64,000 nt of DNA from contig CM054062.1 in NCBI GenBank assembly GCA_028641055.1, positions 236,604,376-236,668,375 of the forward strand. Reading direction: 5' to 3'. Below the pieces are notes generated by a model. The model searched no databases. It had not been told where the DNA came from and worked only from the letters and a program-made list of their open reading frames with translations. The DNA is from Alopecurus myosuroides. Taxonomy: Eukaryota; Streptophyta; Magnoliopsida; Poales; Poaceae. Both the position numbers and the translations under genes were made by a program. Shown piece by piece: positions 45,671 to 56,560 of the stretch; position 1 is the stretch's first letter; every line of letters begins with the position of its first letter.

Positions 45671-46538
45671 GTGGTGGTGGCCGGCGACAGAGAGGTGGAC
45701 GACGGTGACGATCCCGGCCCTCTCAGCCTCTTCCCTGGAAACGTGGAGGGAGAGGAAGGTACGGTGAACCCGTTCCCGTGCTTAACCAGGCCGGGAGGTG
45801 ATCATGGCGGCGGCGATCGCCGGGATTTGGTTGCGGTGGCGGTGGGGTTCAGAGGTGGGAGAAGCAGAGGAGGGAGGAGTGAGCTAAACAGCGGCGGCGT
45901 GAGAGAGAAAGGGAGGAGGAGATTTAGGGCAGGAGGAGGAGCCCTCGGGCATGGATATAAGGAGGAGGGGGAGGTGTTGCTGGCCGTCCCCTGCCTCTGT
46001 CTGTCGACGTGGGCACGCTCGATGAGAGGCCGTACAGAGGTAGGGGATGAAGGGGTAAGCAGGCCGTGGGGGCTGGGCCTGGCTGGCTGTTGGGCTGGCC
46101 TGCCCCCTTCTCTCTCTGTTTTTTTTTCTGTTTCTATTTGTTTGTTTTTTTTGCAGAAAAAGAAAAGGGAAGAAAAGAATAGCTTTTGGGGGTTGGAAAA
46201 ATTTGTACTAATTTTTTATAGGTTGTTATTTACAAAAGCCCCACTGTGCCATTTTTGTTTTCCAAAAATTTAAAGTTTGGTTGCTGTTTGTAAATTCAAA
46301 TGAATTGAGCAATGTTTGGTATTAATTGAATAAATGAAACCTAAGCAAATTAAAGTTTTTGATTTCAAGTTTAAAGGAAGCAAATGATTGGTTTGATGTG
46401 TAATTGTCATTTCAAAACTGTAACAGAACAAGTATGAAACAAGAATTTGAAATTTGTTTGAAATTCAAATAGAAAAACAAGGGAAAACAAATGGAAAACA
46501 AAATGCAAAGATTATGATGACATGATGCAAAACATAAA

Positions 46539-48269
46539 TTAACAAGAATCAAACATTGTAAAGGTGTTTTTCATACTTGGGATGTTACAAAACGCCCCCC
46601 CTTGAAGGAATCGCGCCCCGAGATTCCTACTGAGAAGCGAAAAGGTCCGGATACTTCTTGCGAAGATCCTCTTCGGTCTCCATGTTGCCTCTTTATCGGA
46701 ATGATGGGACCACTGCACTTTCAAGAACTTGGTGCTCTTGTTGCGAGTTTTACGCTCGGTCTCATCGAGAATTCGAATAGAGTGCTCCTCATAAGAGAGG
46801 TCTTCTTGCAGATCAATTGAATCATGATCAACTGCACGACCTGGATCTTTGAAGCACCTCTTGAGCTGTGACACGTGAAACACATCGTGCACCTTGGATA
46901 GCTTTTCAGGAAGTTCAAGACGATAGGCATTTTCTGCACGCCTTGAGAGAATGTTGAAAGGACCGATATATCTTGGTGCAAGCTTTCTTTCGACACCAAA
47001 ACGATGAGTGCCTCTGAGGGGAGTTACACGGAGATATGCTTTGTCACCAGGTGCATAGACCATATCCATGTGCTTGCTGTCATAGTAGCTTTTCTGACGA
47101 GACTTAGCAATCTTGAGATTGTCACGAATGATGCGAACTTTCTCTTCGGCTTCCTTAACAATGTCAGGGCCTAAGAGTGAACGTTCACCAGCTCCAGACC
47201 AATTGATTGGACTCCTGCATTTGTGGCCATAGAGAGCCTCAAATGGTGCCATGCCTAGGCTTGCCTGGAAGCTGTTGTTGTAGGAGAATTCAGCATATGG
47301 AAGACATTCTTCCCATTTCATGCCAAAGGAGATACCACATGCTCTGAGCATATCCTCGAGAATCTGATTGACTCTTTCGACTTGCCCTTGAGACTGAGGG
47401 TGATAGGCTGTGCTGAACAGAAGTTTGGTGCCCAAGGCTTCTTGAAAGCTTTTCCAGAAATGAGAAGTGAAGATGCTTCCACGGTCTGAGCTTATTTCCA
47501 ATGGAACACCATGAAGAGGAACAATCTTTGCTGTGTAGATCTCTGCTAACTGACTAGCTGAGATTGTTTCTTTGACAGGAAAGAAGTGAGCGACTTTAGT
47601 GAGTCGTTCAATGACAACGAAGATTGCATCGTTGCCCCTCTTGGACTTTGGAAAACCAGTGACGAAGTCCATTTCAATCATGTCCCACTTCCACTCAGGG
47701 ATATTCAGAGGTTGGAGAAGACCGACTGTTTTCTGATGGACTGCCTTAACACGTTGACAAACGTCGCATTCAGAAACGTATTGAGCAATTTCACGTTTCA
47801 TGCCAGGCCACCAATACAGTGTCTTGAGATCCTGGTACATCTTTGTACTTCCAGGGTGTATGGAGAGAGGAGTTTCATGAGCCTCCTTGAGAATGACATC
47901 TTTGAGACTTTGAATCTGAGGAACTGCAATGCGTCCTTCGAAGAACACGGTTCCCTTGTCATCAATTGAGAAGGACTTAAATTTCTCCTTGCCTTCTTTG
48001 ATGTTCTCTACCATCTTCTTGATTTCAGCATCACGAAGTTGTTCAGAACGAATCTTGTCCTCGAGAGTTGGAATGGCTGTCAAGATTGCAAGATAGCCTT
48101 GAGGAATAAGACCAAGGTTGAGCTTCTGGAATTCTTCATGAAGTGGAGGTTGGCTTTCCATGATCATGAGATTATTGCAATACGACTTGCGACTGAGAGC
48201 ATCGGCCATAACATTAGCCTTGCCTGGAGTGTAAGAAATGGTAAGATTCAAAGTCTTTAATCTTTTCAA
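46539..48269 (-). pseudogene. Tekay pol, second part: integrase and chromodomain (frameshifted)
   Basis: This frame begins in the last part of RNase H. It contains the integrase zinc finger (H-H-C-C ending CDVCQRVK) and the catalytic core with DRGSIFTS and GQVERVNQ. The GPY/F-type region (RYIGPFNIL) and a C-terminal chromodomain start (KFLKVQWSHHSDKEATW) follow. The chromodomain places the element among chromoviruses; with the iMet primer site and long LTRs it is Tekay-like. Near 46690 a single missing base shifts the frame within the chromodomain, so the printed C-terminus is not the original one. It is also one frame away from the preceding part of pol. Confidence 0.85.
46590..46607 (-). 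other. Polypurine tract of the Tekay-type chromovirus
   Basis: On the minus strand the tract ends CAAGGGGGGGCGTTT directly before the 3' LTR start TGTAACATCCC. Confidence 0.75.
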
Positions 48270-51018
48270 TCCATCTCCTTTGTCTGAGGTTTAGATCTGG
48301 TTGAGTTAAGATGTACTTCAGACTCTTATGATCGGAAAAGATTTCAGTGCGATTACCCAACAAGTATTGTCTCCATTTCTTGAGGGCAAACACAACTGCT
48401 GCAAGTTCAAGGTCATGAGTGGGATAATTGAGCTCATGTGCGTTCAACTGACGTGAAGCATAAGCCACAACTTGACGTTCTTGCATAAGAACTGCACCTA
48501 GACCTTGGAGAGAAGCATCACAGAATATTTGGAAAGGTTTGGAAGGATCTGGGCCAACCAGAACTGGTGTAGAAGTGAGTTTAGTCTTCAGGAGATTGAA
48601 ACTTTCATCACATTGTGGAGACCAAACGAACTTCTTGTCCTTCTTTGTGAGGTCAGTGAGAGGTTTGGCAATCTTGGAGAAGTTTTGGACGAAACGACGG
48701 CAATAGCTAGCCAAGCCAAGAAAACTTCTTACTTGCTTCACCGTCTTTGGAGGTTTCCAATCAACAATTGCTCTAACCTTTTCTGGATCAATGGCTATGC
48801 CCTTGGCAGAGATGACATGACCAAGGTAAGCAACTTCTGAAATCCAGAACTCACATTTGGAGAATTTGGCATAGAGACGATGCTCGCGAAGCTTCATGAG
48901 AGTGAGACGAAGATGTTCTTCATGCTCTTCCTCGGATTTTGAGTAGACAAGAATGTCATCAAGATATGCCACAACGAACTTGTCAAGGTATTCATGGAAG
49001 ACAGAATTCATGAGTCGAGAGAAGGTCGCCGGTGCATTGGTGAGACCAAAGGACATGACGGTGAATTCATATAGACCGTAGCGAGTGGTGAAGGCTGTCT
49101 TTGGAATATCCTCTTTTCTGATCTTTATTTGATGGTAACCCATTCTCAAGTCCAACTTGGAGAATATTGAGGCTCCAGCAAGTTGATCAAAAAGATCATC
49201 GATACGAGGAATTGGATACTTGTTTTTGATGGTTTTCTTGTTAAGAGGACGATAGTCAACAACGAGTCTCTTTGTGTGATCCTTCTTCGCAACGAACAGA
49301 GTTGGGCAACCCCAAGCCGAGGAACTAGGTTGAATGTAACCTTTTTCCATGTACATATCAATTTGTTCCTTCAACAACTTCAGCTCGGGAGTTCCTATCT
49401 TATAGGGATGCTTAGAGATTGGAGCAGTACCTGGTTCAAGTTCGATCACGAACTCAACAGCTCTGTCCGGAGGCATCCCTGGCAACTCTTCTGGAAAGAC
49501 GTCAGGGAATTCGCAAACCACCGGAACATTTTCAAGTGAAGGTAGAGGTTTTGCATCGAGGGTGCACAACTGAATGGAACTTGATTCATGTGGAGAATAG
49601 ATTATCTGGCCAGAAGGATGGGACAGAGTTATTGACTTTTGAGCACAGTCAATCCTTGCTTTATTAGCTTTCAGCCAATCCATACCAAGAATGACATCAA
49701 TGTCAGAATTGCCAAGCAACATGAGAGAAGCAAGGAATATGTGGCCTCCAATTAGGATTTGATTGTCCTTACTTATCTTGGAAGTCAACATTTGAGATCC
49801 CGGGGAGTGAACAGTGATTTGATTGCTTAGTGGAACCACAATTAAGTTGTTTGTTGTGGCAAAGGTCTTTGACACAAAAGAATGCGATGCTCCGGTATCA
49901 AACAACACTTTAGCTGGAAAAGAGTTTACGGGTAATATACCGAGAACGACGTCAGGAGCTTCCTCAGCTTTGTCGATCTTGACATGATTCACCCTTGCGG
50001 TCCTCCCGACCGGCCTGTTGTTGGTGTTGAAGGCTTTAGGCGGGGGAGCGCGCACCATTGCCTGGTTTGTGTTAGGACGAGGTGGTGGTGGAGGTAGCTG
50101 CCTCTGCGTGCACTTGTCAGCGTAGTGTCCCGTCTGCTTGAACTTGTAGAATGTGACGACACGAGGAGGCCCTGGCCTTGGCTGCCCCATTGAAGCCCTT
50201 GGATCATGCATCTGAGCAGGGTTGGGTGGGCGGGGAGCGAAGCCTGGAGAAGCTTGGGCGTAAGGAGCCCGAGTGACAGCACCATTTGGCACCCAGATGC
50301 GGCGCTTCTGCAGAGGGGTGGTCATGTTGGAGGAGGAACCACCCTCACGCGAGTGCTTACGAGACTCCTCGAACGCCTTGCGCCCATTTTCTTCATTGAG
50401 CGCGGTGTTAACGAGATCCTCGAAGCTGTTGGCCTTGACGTTTGTGAGGGCATACTTGAGTTCCGGGTTAAAACCTCTGCGGAACCTTGCCATCTTCTTA
50501 GACTCAGTGGACACCTCATCCCCAGCGTATCGAGCGAGGCGATTGAACTCACTCTGATACCCGATGACGTCCAACTTGCCCTGCTTGAGAGAGCAAAACT
50601 CTTCACGCATCCTTTCCATGAGACCATCTGGAATGTGGTGCTTCAGGAAGGCTTCCTTGAAACAATTCCACGTGACTGGTATCCCAGTTCTCATGGCCTG
50701 GAAGTTCTCCCACCAAGTAGCTGCCTGACCCTTCAGCAGATAGGAGGCATACTTGACCTTGTCTTCTTCAGCCACGTGAGCAATCTCCAGAGCCTTAGCT
50801 ATCTCACGGATCCAGTCATCAGCGTCCAGAGGCTCGCGTGTGGCCACGAAAGCTCTTGGGCCCAGACTGAGAAACTCCTTGATGCTGACCCGTGGAGCTG
50901 TCTGGTTGTTGTGCTGATTAGTCTGAAACTGGGCCATCTGCGCCATGACTTGGGTCATCTGAGTCAACAGCTCCGCGATTGGCGGTGGCTCAGGCGCGTT
51001 GTTCCTTGTTGGCGGCAT
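48214..51018 (-). pseudogene. Tekay gag-protease-reverse transcriptase-RNase H (frameshifted)
   Basis: A 934-codon frame starts [13 protein letters not shown]. It holds gag ([12 protein letters not shown]), a knuckle-like site, protease ([10 protein letters not shown]) and reverse transcriptase ([12 protein letters not shown] and catalytic YLDDILVYS). RNase H ([10 protein letters not shown]) follows. Near 48247 one extra base throws the frame, and the protein ends soon after. The knuckle reads [14 protein letters not shown], with Phe where the first two zinc-binding Cys are expected. Otherwise the frame is undamaged, which suggests modest age. Confidence 0.85.
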
Positions 51019-51184
51019 CCTGAATGGAAATGCATTTTAGCACAACAAAATAAAAGGATAGACTTGGCAACCGAAAGAGAGATTATTCCGACGCATGAAT
51101 AGATAACCAACAGGTACATCATCACATGTTCAAATACATCAGAATATCCAACACACCATAAATGGTTCGAATGCCAAAGGATAA

Positions 51185-52042
51185 CTAAACATAGCTAAGA
51201 ATGGATACATCGGTACTCCCATGCTCATCACGCAGGACGGCGACTAGGAGTACGGCGAGAGGTACGGTGAGGAGCACGCCCACGAAAATAGGTAGAACGA
51301 CGATCCACGTAGATCTGACGTGGTCTGAGAGCGACTCTAGGTGTGGTGAAGTACATAGCATCGACTCCCTGTGCTCCAAAGCGTGGAATCCCAGTGTAAC
51401 CAGCACCAAGGTTAAGGAGTGGACCTCTGATCGGCTCGTAACCTCCAGCATCTGGCAGACGACGACCAACTGGCTGATCGAAACGTGCAAAGCGCTCGTC
51501 TCAACAAAGTCTGTGGTGTAAGTCGCTAGACGAGTCAAAGCAAGGTAGAGCTGCTCTCTGACTGAAACCAACTCCTGAGATAGTGTGCTGGCAACTGCGT
51601 CACTGTGCCTCACAAACTGAGCGGTGGTGTGCAGCCTGGAGTTATCATGCTCGTAGACATCCAAGTTGTCATAGAGAGTGAAGTGAGCTCCCTCCAAAGT
51701 GATGTAACCATGGGGGATGTGGCGATAGATAGAATCGTCAAATCCCCAGTAGTCAGCACGAAGGACGATGAGACTCACATAAGCTGCCTGCTGCACAGCC
51801 ATATCCACTATGGAACCTACTGCCTCGTAGCGGTGGACTACGCTCATGCCATCATCTGACAGAATGTAGGCGATAGCCTGGTAGTAGGTCTGGTCAAACT
51901 CTCGCTGCTGCTCGTAGACCTGGTACTCTGGTGCCCAACGGAACCCCAGAAAAGTGACCATGTCCCTCAGCATCTCCGGATAACCGGCAGTGCTCTCGCA
52001 ACGAGTCATACAAACCACCTGCGGGTAGAACCTGAGATCCAT
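51185..52042 (-). CDS. Extra frame between primer site and gag in the Tekay-type chromovirus
   Basis: A frame on the sense strand of the element lies upstream of gag. The ATG at 52042 directly follows TCTGCAG, a good splice acceptor, and the product starts MDLRFYPQVVCMTRC. The sequence is protein-like (AEYIL-type helices, several Arg/Tyr/Trp positions), with no domain I can name with confidence. Near 51480 the reading appears to change frame. Past that point the neighbouring frame, ending in a TGA at 51228, is more protein-like and strongly basic, whereas the open frame becomes hydrophobic. I infer a single indel there. Function is unknown; it could be a leader-encoded accessory protein of this family. 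Confidence 0.5.
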   Translation of the reverse strand: MDLRFYPQVVCMTRCESTAGYPEMLRDMVTFLGFRWAPEYQVYEQQREFDQTYYQAIAYILSDDGMSVVHRYEAVGSIVDMAVQQAAYVSLIVLRADYWGFDDSIYRHIPHGYITLEGAHFTLYDNLDVYEHDNSRLHTTAQFVRHSDAVASTLSQELVSVREQLYLALTRLATYTTDFVETSALHVSISQLVVVCQMLEVTSRSEVHSLTLVLVTLGFHALEHRESMLCTSPHLESLSDHVRSTWIVVLPIFVGVLLTVPLAVLLVAVLRDEHGSTDVSILSYV

Positions 52043-52569
52043 CTGCAGATGATCGGGGAAGCTTTGATTAGACGCCGGTAGAAGAACTGAAGTGGCAAGC
52101 AACAACAAGGTTTCAACGGACGAAAAGGATGTTGAGAAGAACAGGATATCGAAGCAACATTGGGGAAACACGAGACCAAACACTCCTGAGGTACTACGGA
52201 AAACCCATCCGGGCTTCTAAAGGATCAATATCTACTGCTTAAGGAATAGAGGATCTGCTTCCGGGGCTTACACGCCTCCGTTCTCAGTTGTGAGTAGGCA
52301 ACATGATAAATCATGTCACAACCACCTCCATTCCTATGGTCTAGTAGATATAACCATCCTAGAGAAACCAGGATACGTGAAATCCTAACTTGAAAGTTTA
52401 GATGAGAAGAGAAAATAACGTTGCACTTCCTTACCAGAAAAGGGAGGGTGGGTGGGGAAAGAAATAAAAGAACAGAATTCCTACTCTCACGTTTCATTTT
52501 TCCTATATAGCTACAAAATAGTTTCTAGACTCAACTGCGACCAGTAAAAGGGATCCTACAGGCAGACCG
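52043..52569 (-). other. Leader of the Tekay-type chromovirus
   Basis: This stretch lies between the primer site and the extra frame. It holds a possible acceptor at its end (52043-52048) and no convincing coding frame. Confidence 0.45.
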
Positions 52570-52581
52570 GCTCTGATACCA
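52570..52581 (-). other. Primer binding site, initiator tRNA-Met type
   Basis: On the minus strand TGGTATCAGAGC lies two bases inside the 5' LTR. This is the canonical plant iMet primer site. Confidence 0.92.
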
Positions 52582-55250
52582 TTTGTCGCACCCGGACTTC
52601 TAGAGGATACTCACAGCCCGCTAAACAGTGGATAAATGGCTTACGGGGCATACCGGCACCCGCATCTCAATATGAGCAGGCCAACACGTAAACGTGCGAC
52701 AACCATTCTCTACTATCCATCGTCTGCGTAAACCATCCCATAGAAATCCGACTACTTCCATTGACGTACTTCATAACATACACACATGGTACGTCAACGG
52801 CATTTGAACAAGTGATATCACAACAAATCTCTAAGACACAAAGAAATAGAAATAAGTTGCAAATAGCTCTCACTAGAGCAGAGATAGCAAATACAATCAT
52901 CCAGAGGACACATGTCCCAACAAGTCATCATTACATCACAGCGGAAGCATCCAAAGTGTCTGAGTACAGACAGGATCCAAATAGGCCTAAGAGGCCGGAA
53001 ACGAAAAGACGGAGCCCATCCACGATGTCTCGGATCCTGCCCGGGTCCGCTATCTACTCGTCAGCAGCCTCGTCATACTCCACGTAGTAGCCACCATGGG
53101 GATCCTCGAAAACGTAGTCTGCGGAAACCACAGCCCCAAAAGGGTCAGTACAGACAAGTACTGGCAAGCAAGACGCACAAGATACCAAAGTGTACCCGGC
53201 AACACCAAGTACAGATGCTTTGGGTTCAACGGAAGATAGGTGATATAAAAGTGCGGGAGCAGGCTGCTCCAACCAACTACAGAGACACGCTAGAACTTCC
53301 GGCTAAAAGAAGGGGATAAGATAGCGTATCGGAACTAACTGCTACTAACCTCAAACAAACCCATCCTGGATCTCGCCCCTTATCCAAAGAAGCAATCCGA
53401 GGATAACTCACACAGTTGGATTAATGAAGGTTCAAGTTATTGTGTCAATAAGACTATTACTAGTCAAATTGATATTAAAATAGGTGTAAGTTGTCTAATC
53501 CTTGTTAGCCAGCCCTATCACCAAGTCATCCATAACCGCGGACAACACGACTTCTCGAGAAGATTTAACCCTGCAGGGATGCAACAATTTGGCCGTACAC
53601 GTAAGAATACCCCGCCATATGGAAATGCACTTCCACCAAGCGAGGCACTCAACACAACCCAACTCTTCTTCGCATCAAGCCCAAAGAACCCCGTGCAATT
53701 GAGCGCACGGCTAATCAAGCCCCACGAAGAAAAGGGGACCCTCATAGCACTCTAAGAACGTGTCTCCCTAAATGCCGACTACAAAAGTTACCACCCTGGC
53801 CTCGGGTTCGCACGTGCATATGCATGCGGCAAATGGAAAACCCGAACTAAATGAGGCGATTTGGACGAGATGCGAATCGAATCAAATTGAGGGGGGCGCC
53901 CATACACGCTTCCCACATGCGGTTAGCGCGCTCATCATGGATCTAGAGGACAAGAACTTTTCCTGAGTTCGACACTAGCAGGCCTCAAAACCATACCCGG
54001 CCTCCTGTCGGTGCCTTATCATCAAATTAGCATTACCTCAAACATTAACAGGTTGTTGTTTAACATCGAGCCCCCAGAACATAATAAATATGGTAACAGA
54101 AATAACGGACAACAGACTCGAGCATAAACAACCCTAAGCATGCTAGTAAGACACAGGCAACAAGCAACGGGGTTATAGGTGTGGAGGATAGGCTATATCA
54201 GGGTTACAGGATAACATGTGATAGGATCGGAACAAAAGCAACGAATCTTAAGGCTAGCAGAATAGACAACGGAAAGTATCGATATCCAGTGTGGAAAGGA
54301 CACAATGGTTCATGTGAGTGAATACTTGCCTGCAAACTCAGTAGCCTGGTACTGGGCTAACTCCTCAGAAGTAGTGTCGTAAACCTCGTCTGTCTCAACG
54401 CCGTCGTCTATTCGAGAAGAAGCAAACAAAACAACGCAGAGAGACAAACAATCAATAACATGGCATAATGCACAAACAGGGGATGCTGCATGACAATTTA
54501 ATTGATGCATCAGAATAAGCTAGTTGACATGGTAACATAATTAAATGGGCCCATATGCAATTTGGATTGCATATGGAAAAGCCCATGAATTAAGGTTGAA
54601 TTAAATGATCTACAGCTAACCATCATGCGAAAGTTGATTAGGATGATGCATGGATGAGGAAAACAAAGAGAAAACAACAATAGCTTCAATTTGATATGTT
54701 GTTTACCAAGTTTGGAATTTTTATTTATTAAGTTATAAAAATTGGCTTCTTAAATGAGTTACACAAGCATTTGTTGTTTTCACCAATTTTAAATGTTCAA
54801 AATAGATAACAAAGTTCATATTTGGAAGGAACACAAAATTTTAGGTGGAATACATGTTTCATTTGTTGAAAGAGGAATTAAAATGAATTAATTATGAATT
54901 AAACAAGCTTAAACAAGGTTTAAATTATTTAACCAATTTTAATTATTCAAAACAGGAAACAAAGTTTATATTTGGAAAGGTGGTTCAATTTTGCATGGAA
55001 AACATATTTTGTATGTGACATTTGATATAAATTTGAATTAGTTATGATTTTGACCAAATTTGAAATAGTTATTTGAATTTGAATTTTTGAAAACATTTGA
55101 AATGTTCAAAACATTAAACAAATGTTTTAAACATGTAGAGAATTAAATTTGGTACAGAAAACATATTTTATTTATGAAGTTTGGATTTGAAATGCAAAAG
55201 TTATTTGCATTTGAAAATTGGGGGCCATTTGGTGATTTTAAAAGTATTAA

Positions 55251-56289
55251 GGGTGACTTCTTTTAAACTTCTGCTTATGCATAAGCCAGTTTCTGTCTTT
55301 TGGTGGGGAGAAACTGCGGTGGGCGGAAGCTTCAAGAAACTCGTCGGGAGAGTTCTTTTGTGCTATACTATTTTGGCTTATTTGGTAGGATGAGTTGTGA
55401 GATGTCTGTAATGCCCCTTATTTTGATATATGCATTTGCATCTTAACTACATAGTAGTTTTTTCTGGCATTTTGTTTGCCGCTGTTCATTGGCTTGATTT
55501 TTAGTTTTTGCCTGTACCAATTGATCATGGTACTCTGTACCTAAAATTACTACTGCATTTGATACCATGAAACTTGTACCTAAAATTATATGTACTGGAT
55601 ACCATGAAATTGCAGGGTGCAGCCAGGAGGAGAACGAGCATGGCACAACACCAAAAATTATGAGCAAATACATGGAGAGCGAGCAGATGCAACAGCACAC
55701 AAATATGAGTTCTTGCGGTAGCTCCGGACGTGGACATCGTGCAATGGGAGAACCGGGCGGATGGGTAACGGCGGGAATGACGGAACGTCGAGGTACGGTA
55801 GGGACGGCCGAACGTCGGCAATGGCAGGATCGGGTCAACGGGGCCGGGCGACGGCCGAGCCGACGGGGAAACCTCCGGGAATGGATGCGGCGAGGCGGAT
55901 CTGGACGGAGAACGCCGGGATCTGGTGGGAGCAGCGGGAACGGCGGCGGTGGCCGGCTTTGCCGCCGGCGGCAGCGGCAGTGGGGTAGGGTGCAGGCTCG
56001 TTCGCCTCCTTTTCTTTTCCGTACGCCTGCTTCGGTCAAAAGAAGAAGATAACGGAAGGATGGGAGCGGTGGCATTTTGCCGTAAATATTTCGGAAGGAC
56101 ATGACCCTTTTCATATGCCCCTTCGCTGCAGATGTGGAGAAGCTCGGGAAGGAGGTCCCGAGTAGCTTCTCATTTTGTACATAAAAACTGTTTTGCGGTG
56201 GGGAGAAGCAGCCACCAGCTAGAGAGTTCTTTTGGGCTTTTGCTTATTTGGACCTATAAGCAACTCATAAGCCACAAAAGAAGTCACCC
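55251..56289. mobile_element. PIF/Harbinger-like non-autonomous DNA element
   Basis: Terminal inverted repeats GGGTGACTTCTTTT / AAAAGAAGTCACCC flank 1039 bp, with a TAA duplication on both sides (55248-55250 and 56290-56292). The other chromovirus LTR shows the empty site near 35137. A 3-bp TAA target and G-rich ends suit the PIF/Harbinger superfamily. No transposase is recognisable. The middle holds a spaced repeat of ACCATGAAA/GTACCTAAAATTA and a GC-rich part (about 55730-56010) unlike the A/T-rich ends, possibly captured from elsewhere. Confidence 0.8.
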
Positions 56290-56504
56290 TAAACTTGCTA
56301 CAGGGGCCTAGGTGCGAAAAAGAATTACAGAAAGGCCCCTGGGGTCTTTTTCTACGCGCGCAGAGCAACCCCTGGGTCACTGGCAGTGGGCCAGTGCCCA
56401 GCTGGCGCGCGGCTGGGATCTGGCGTGGCACCCACTGCCTATGGCAGGTGGGTCCTGCCTGCCCGCGTGGCAAGGAGCAAAAATTGGGGATTTAATCCCG
56501 CGGG

Positions 56505-56560
56505 GCGGGGAATCGAACCCACGCCCTCGCGCCGCGCACCGTGCGATTGAGCCACTACGG
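56505..56560 (-). other. tRNA-like pol III box module, second LTR copy
   Basis: This is the counterpart of the module at 35350-35407, with the same B-box-like GGGTTCGATTCC on the minus strand. Confidence 0.4.

Larger units (their letters stand above)
31133..46589 (-). repeat. 3' LTR of the Tekay-type chromovirus (with two insertions)
   Basis: On the plus strand it begins TGTCGCACCCGG and ends GGGATGTTACA. It is split by the solo Copia LTR 32679-34012 and by the Tat element 35689-45670; the net length is about 4131 bp. Confidence 0.9.

Noticed and set aside
45617..46273. A 218-codon frame in the chromovirus LTR, with a near-identical counterpart at 56763-57377.
   Set aside because: Conservation is explained by the two LTRs being copies of each other. 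The frame is low-complexity Gly/Arg-rich, and the left version starts inside the nested Tat LTR.
51185..51330. A hydrophobic, membrane-segment-like C-terminus of the extra chromovirus frame, suggestive of an envelope-like protein.
   Set aside because: The neighbouring frame is more protein-like here and strongly basic, so the hydrophobic run is most likely an out-of-frame reading after an indel near 51480.
55443..56114. A 223-codon minus-strand frame in the Harbinger-like element.
   Set aside because: It has no transposase or Myb-like motif and its Pro/Arg-rich part reflects GC-rich DNA.
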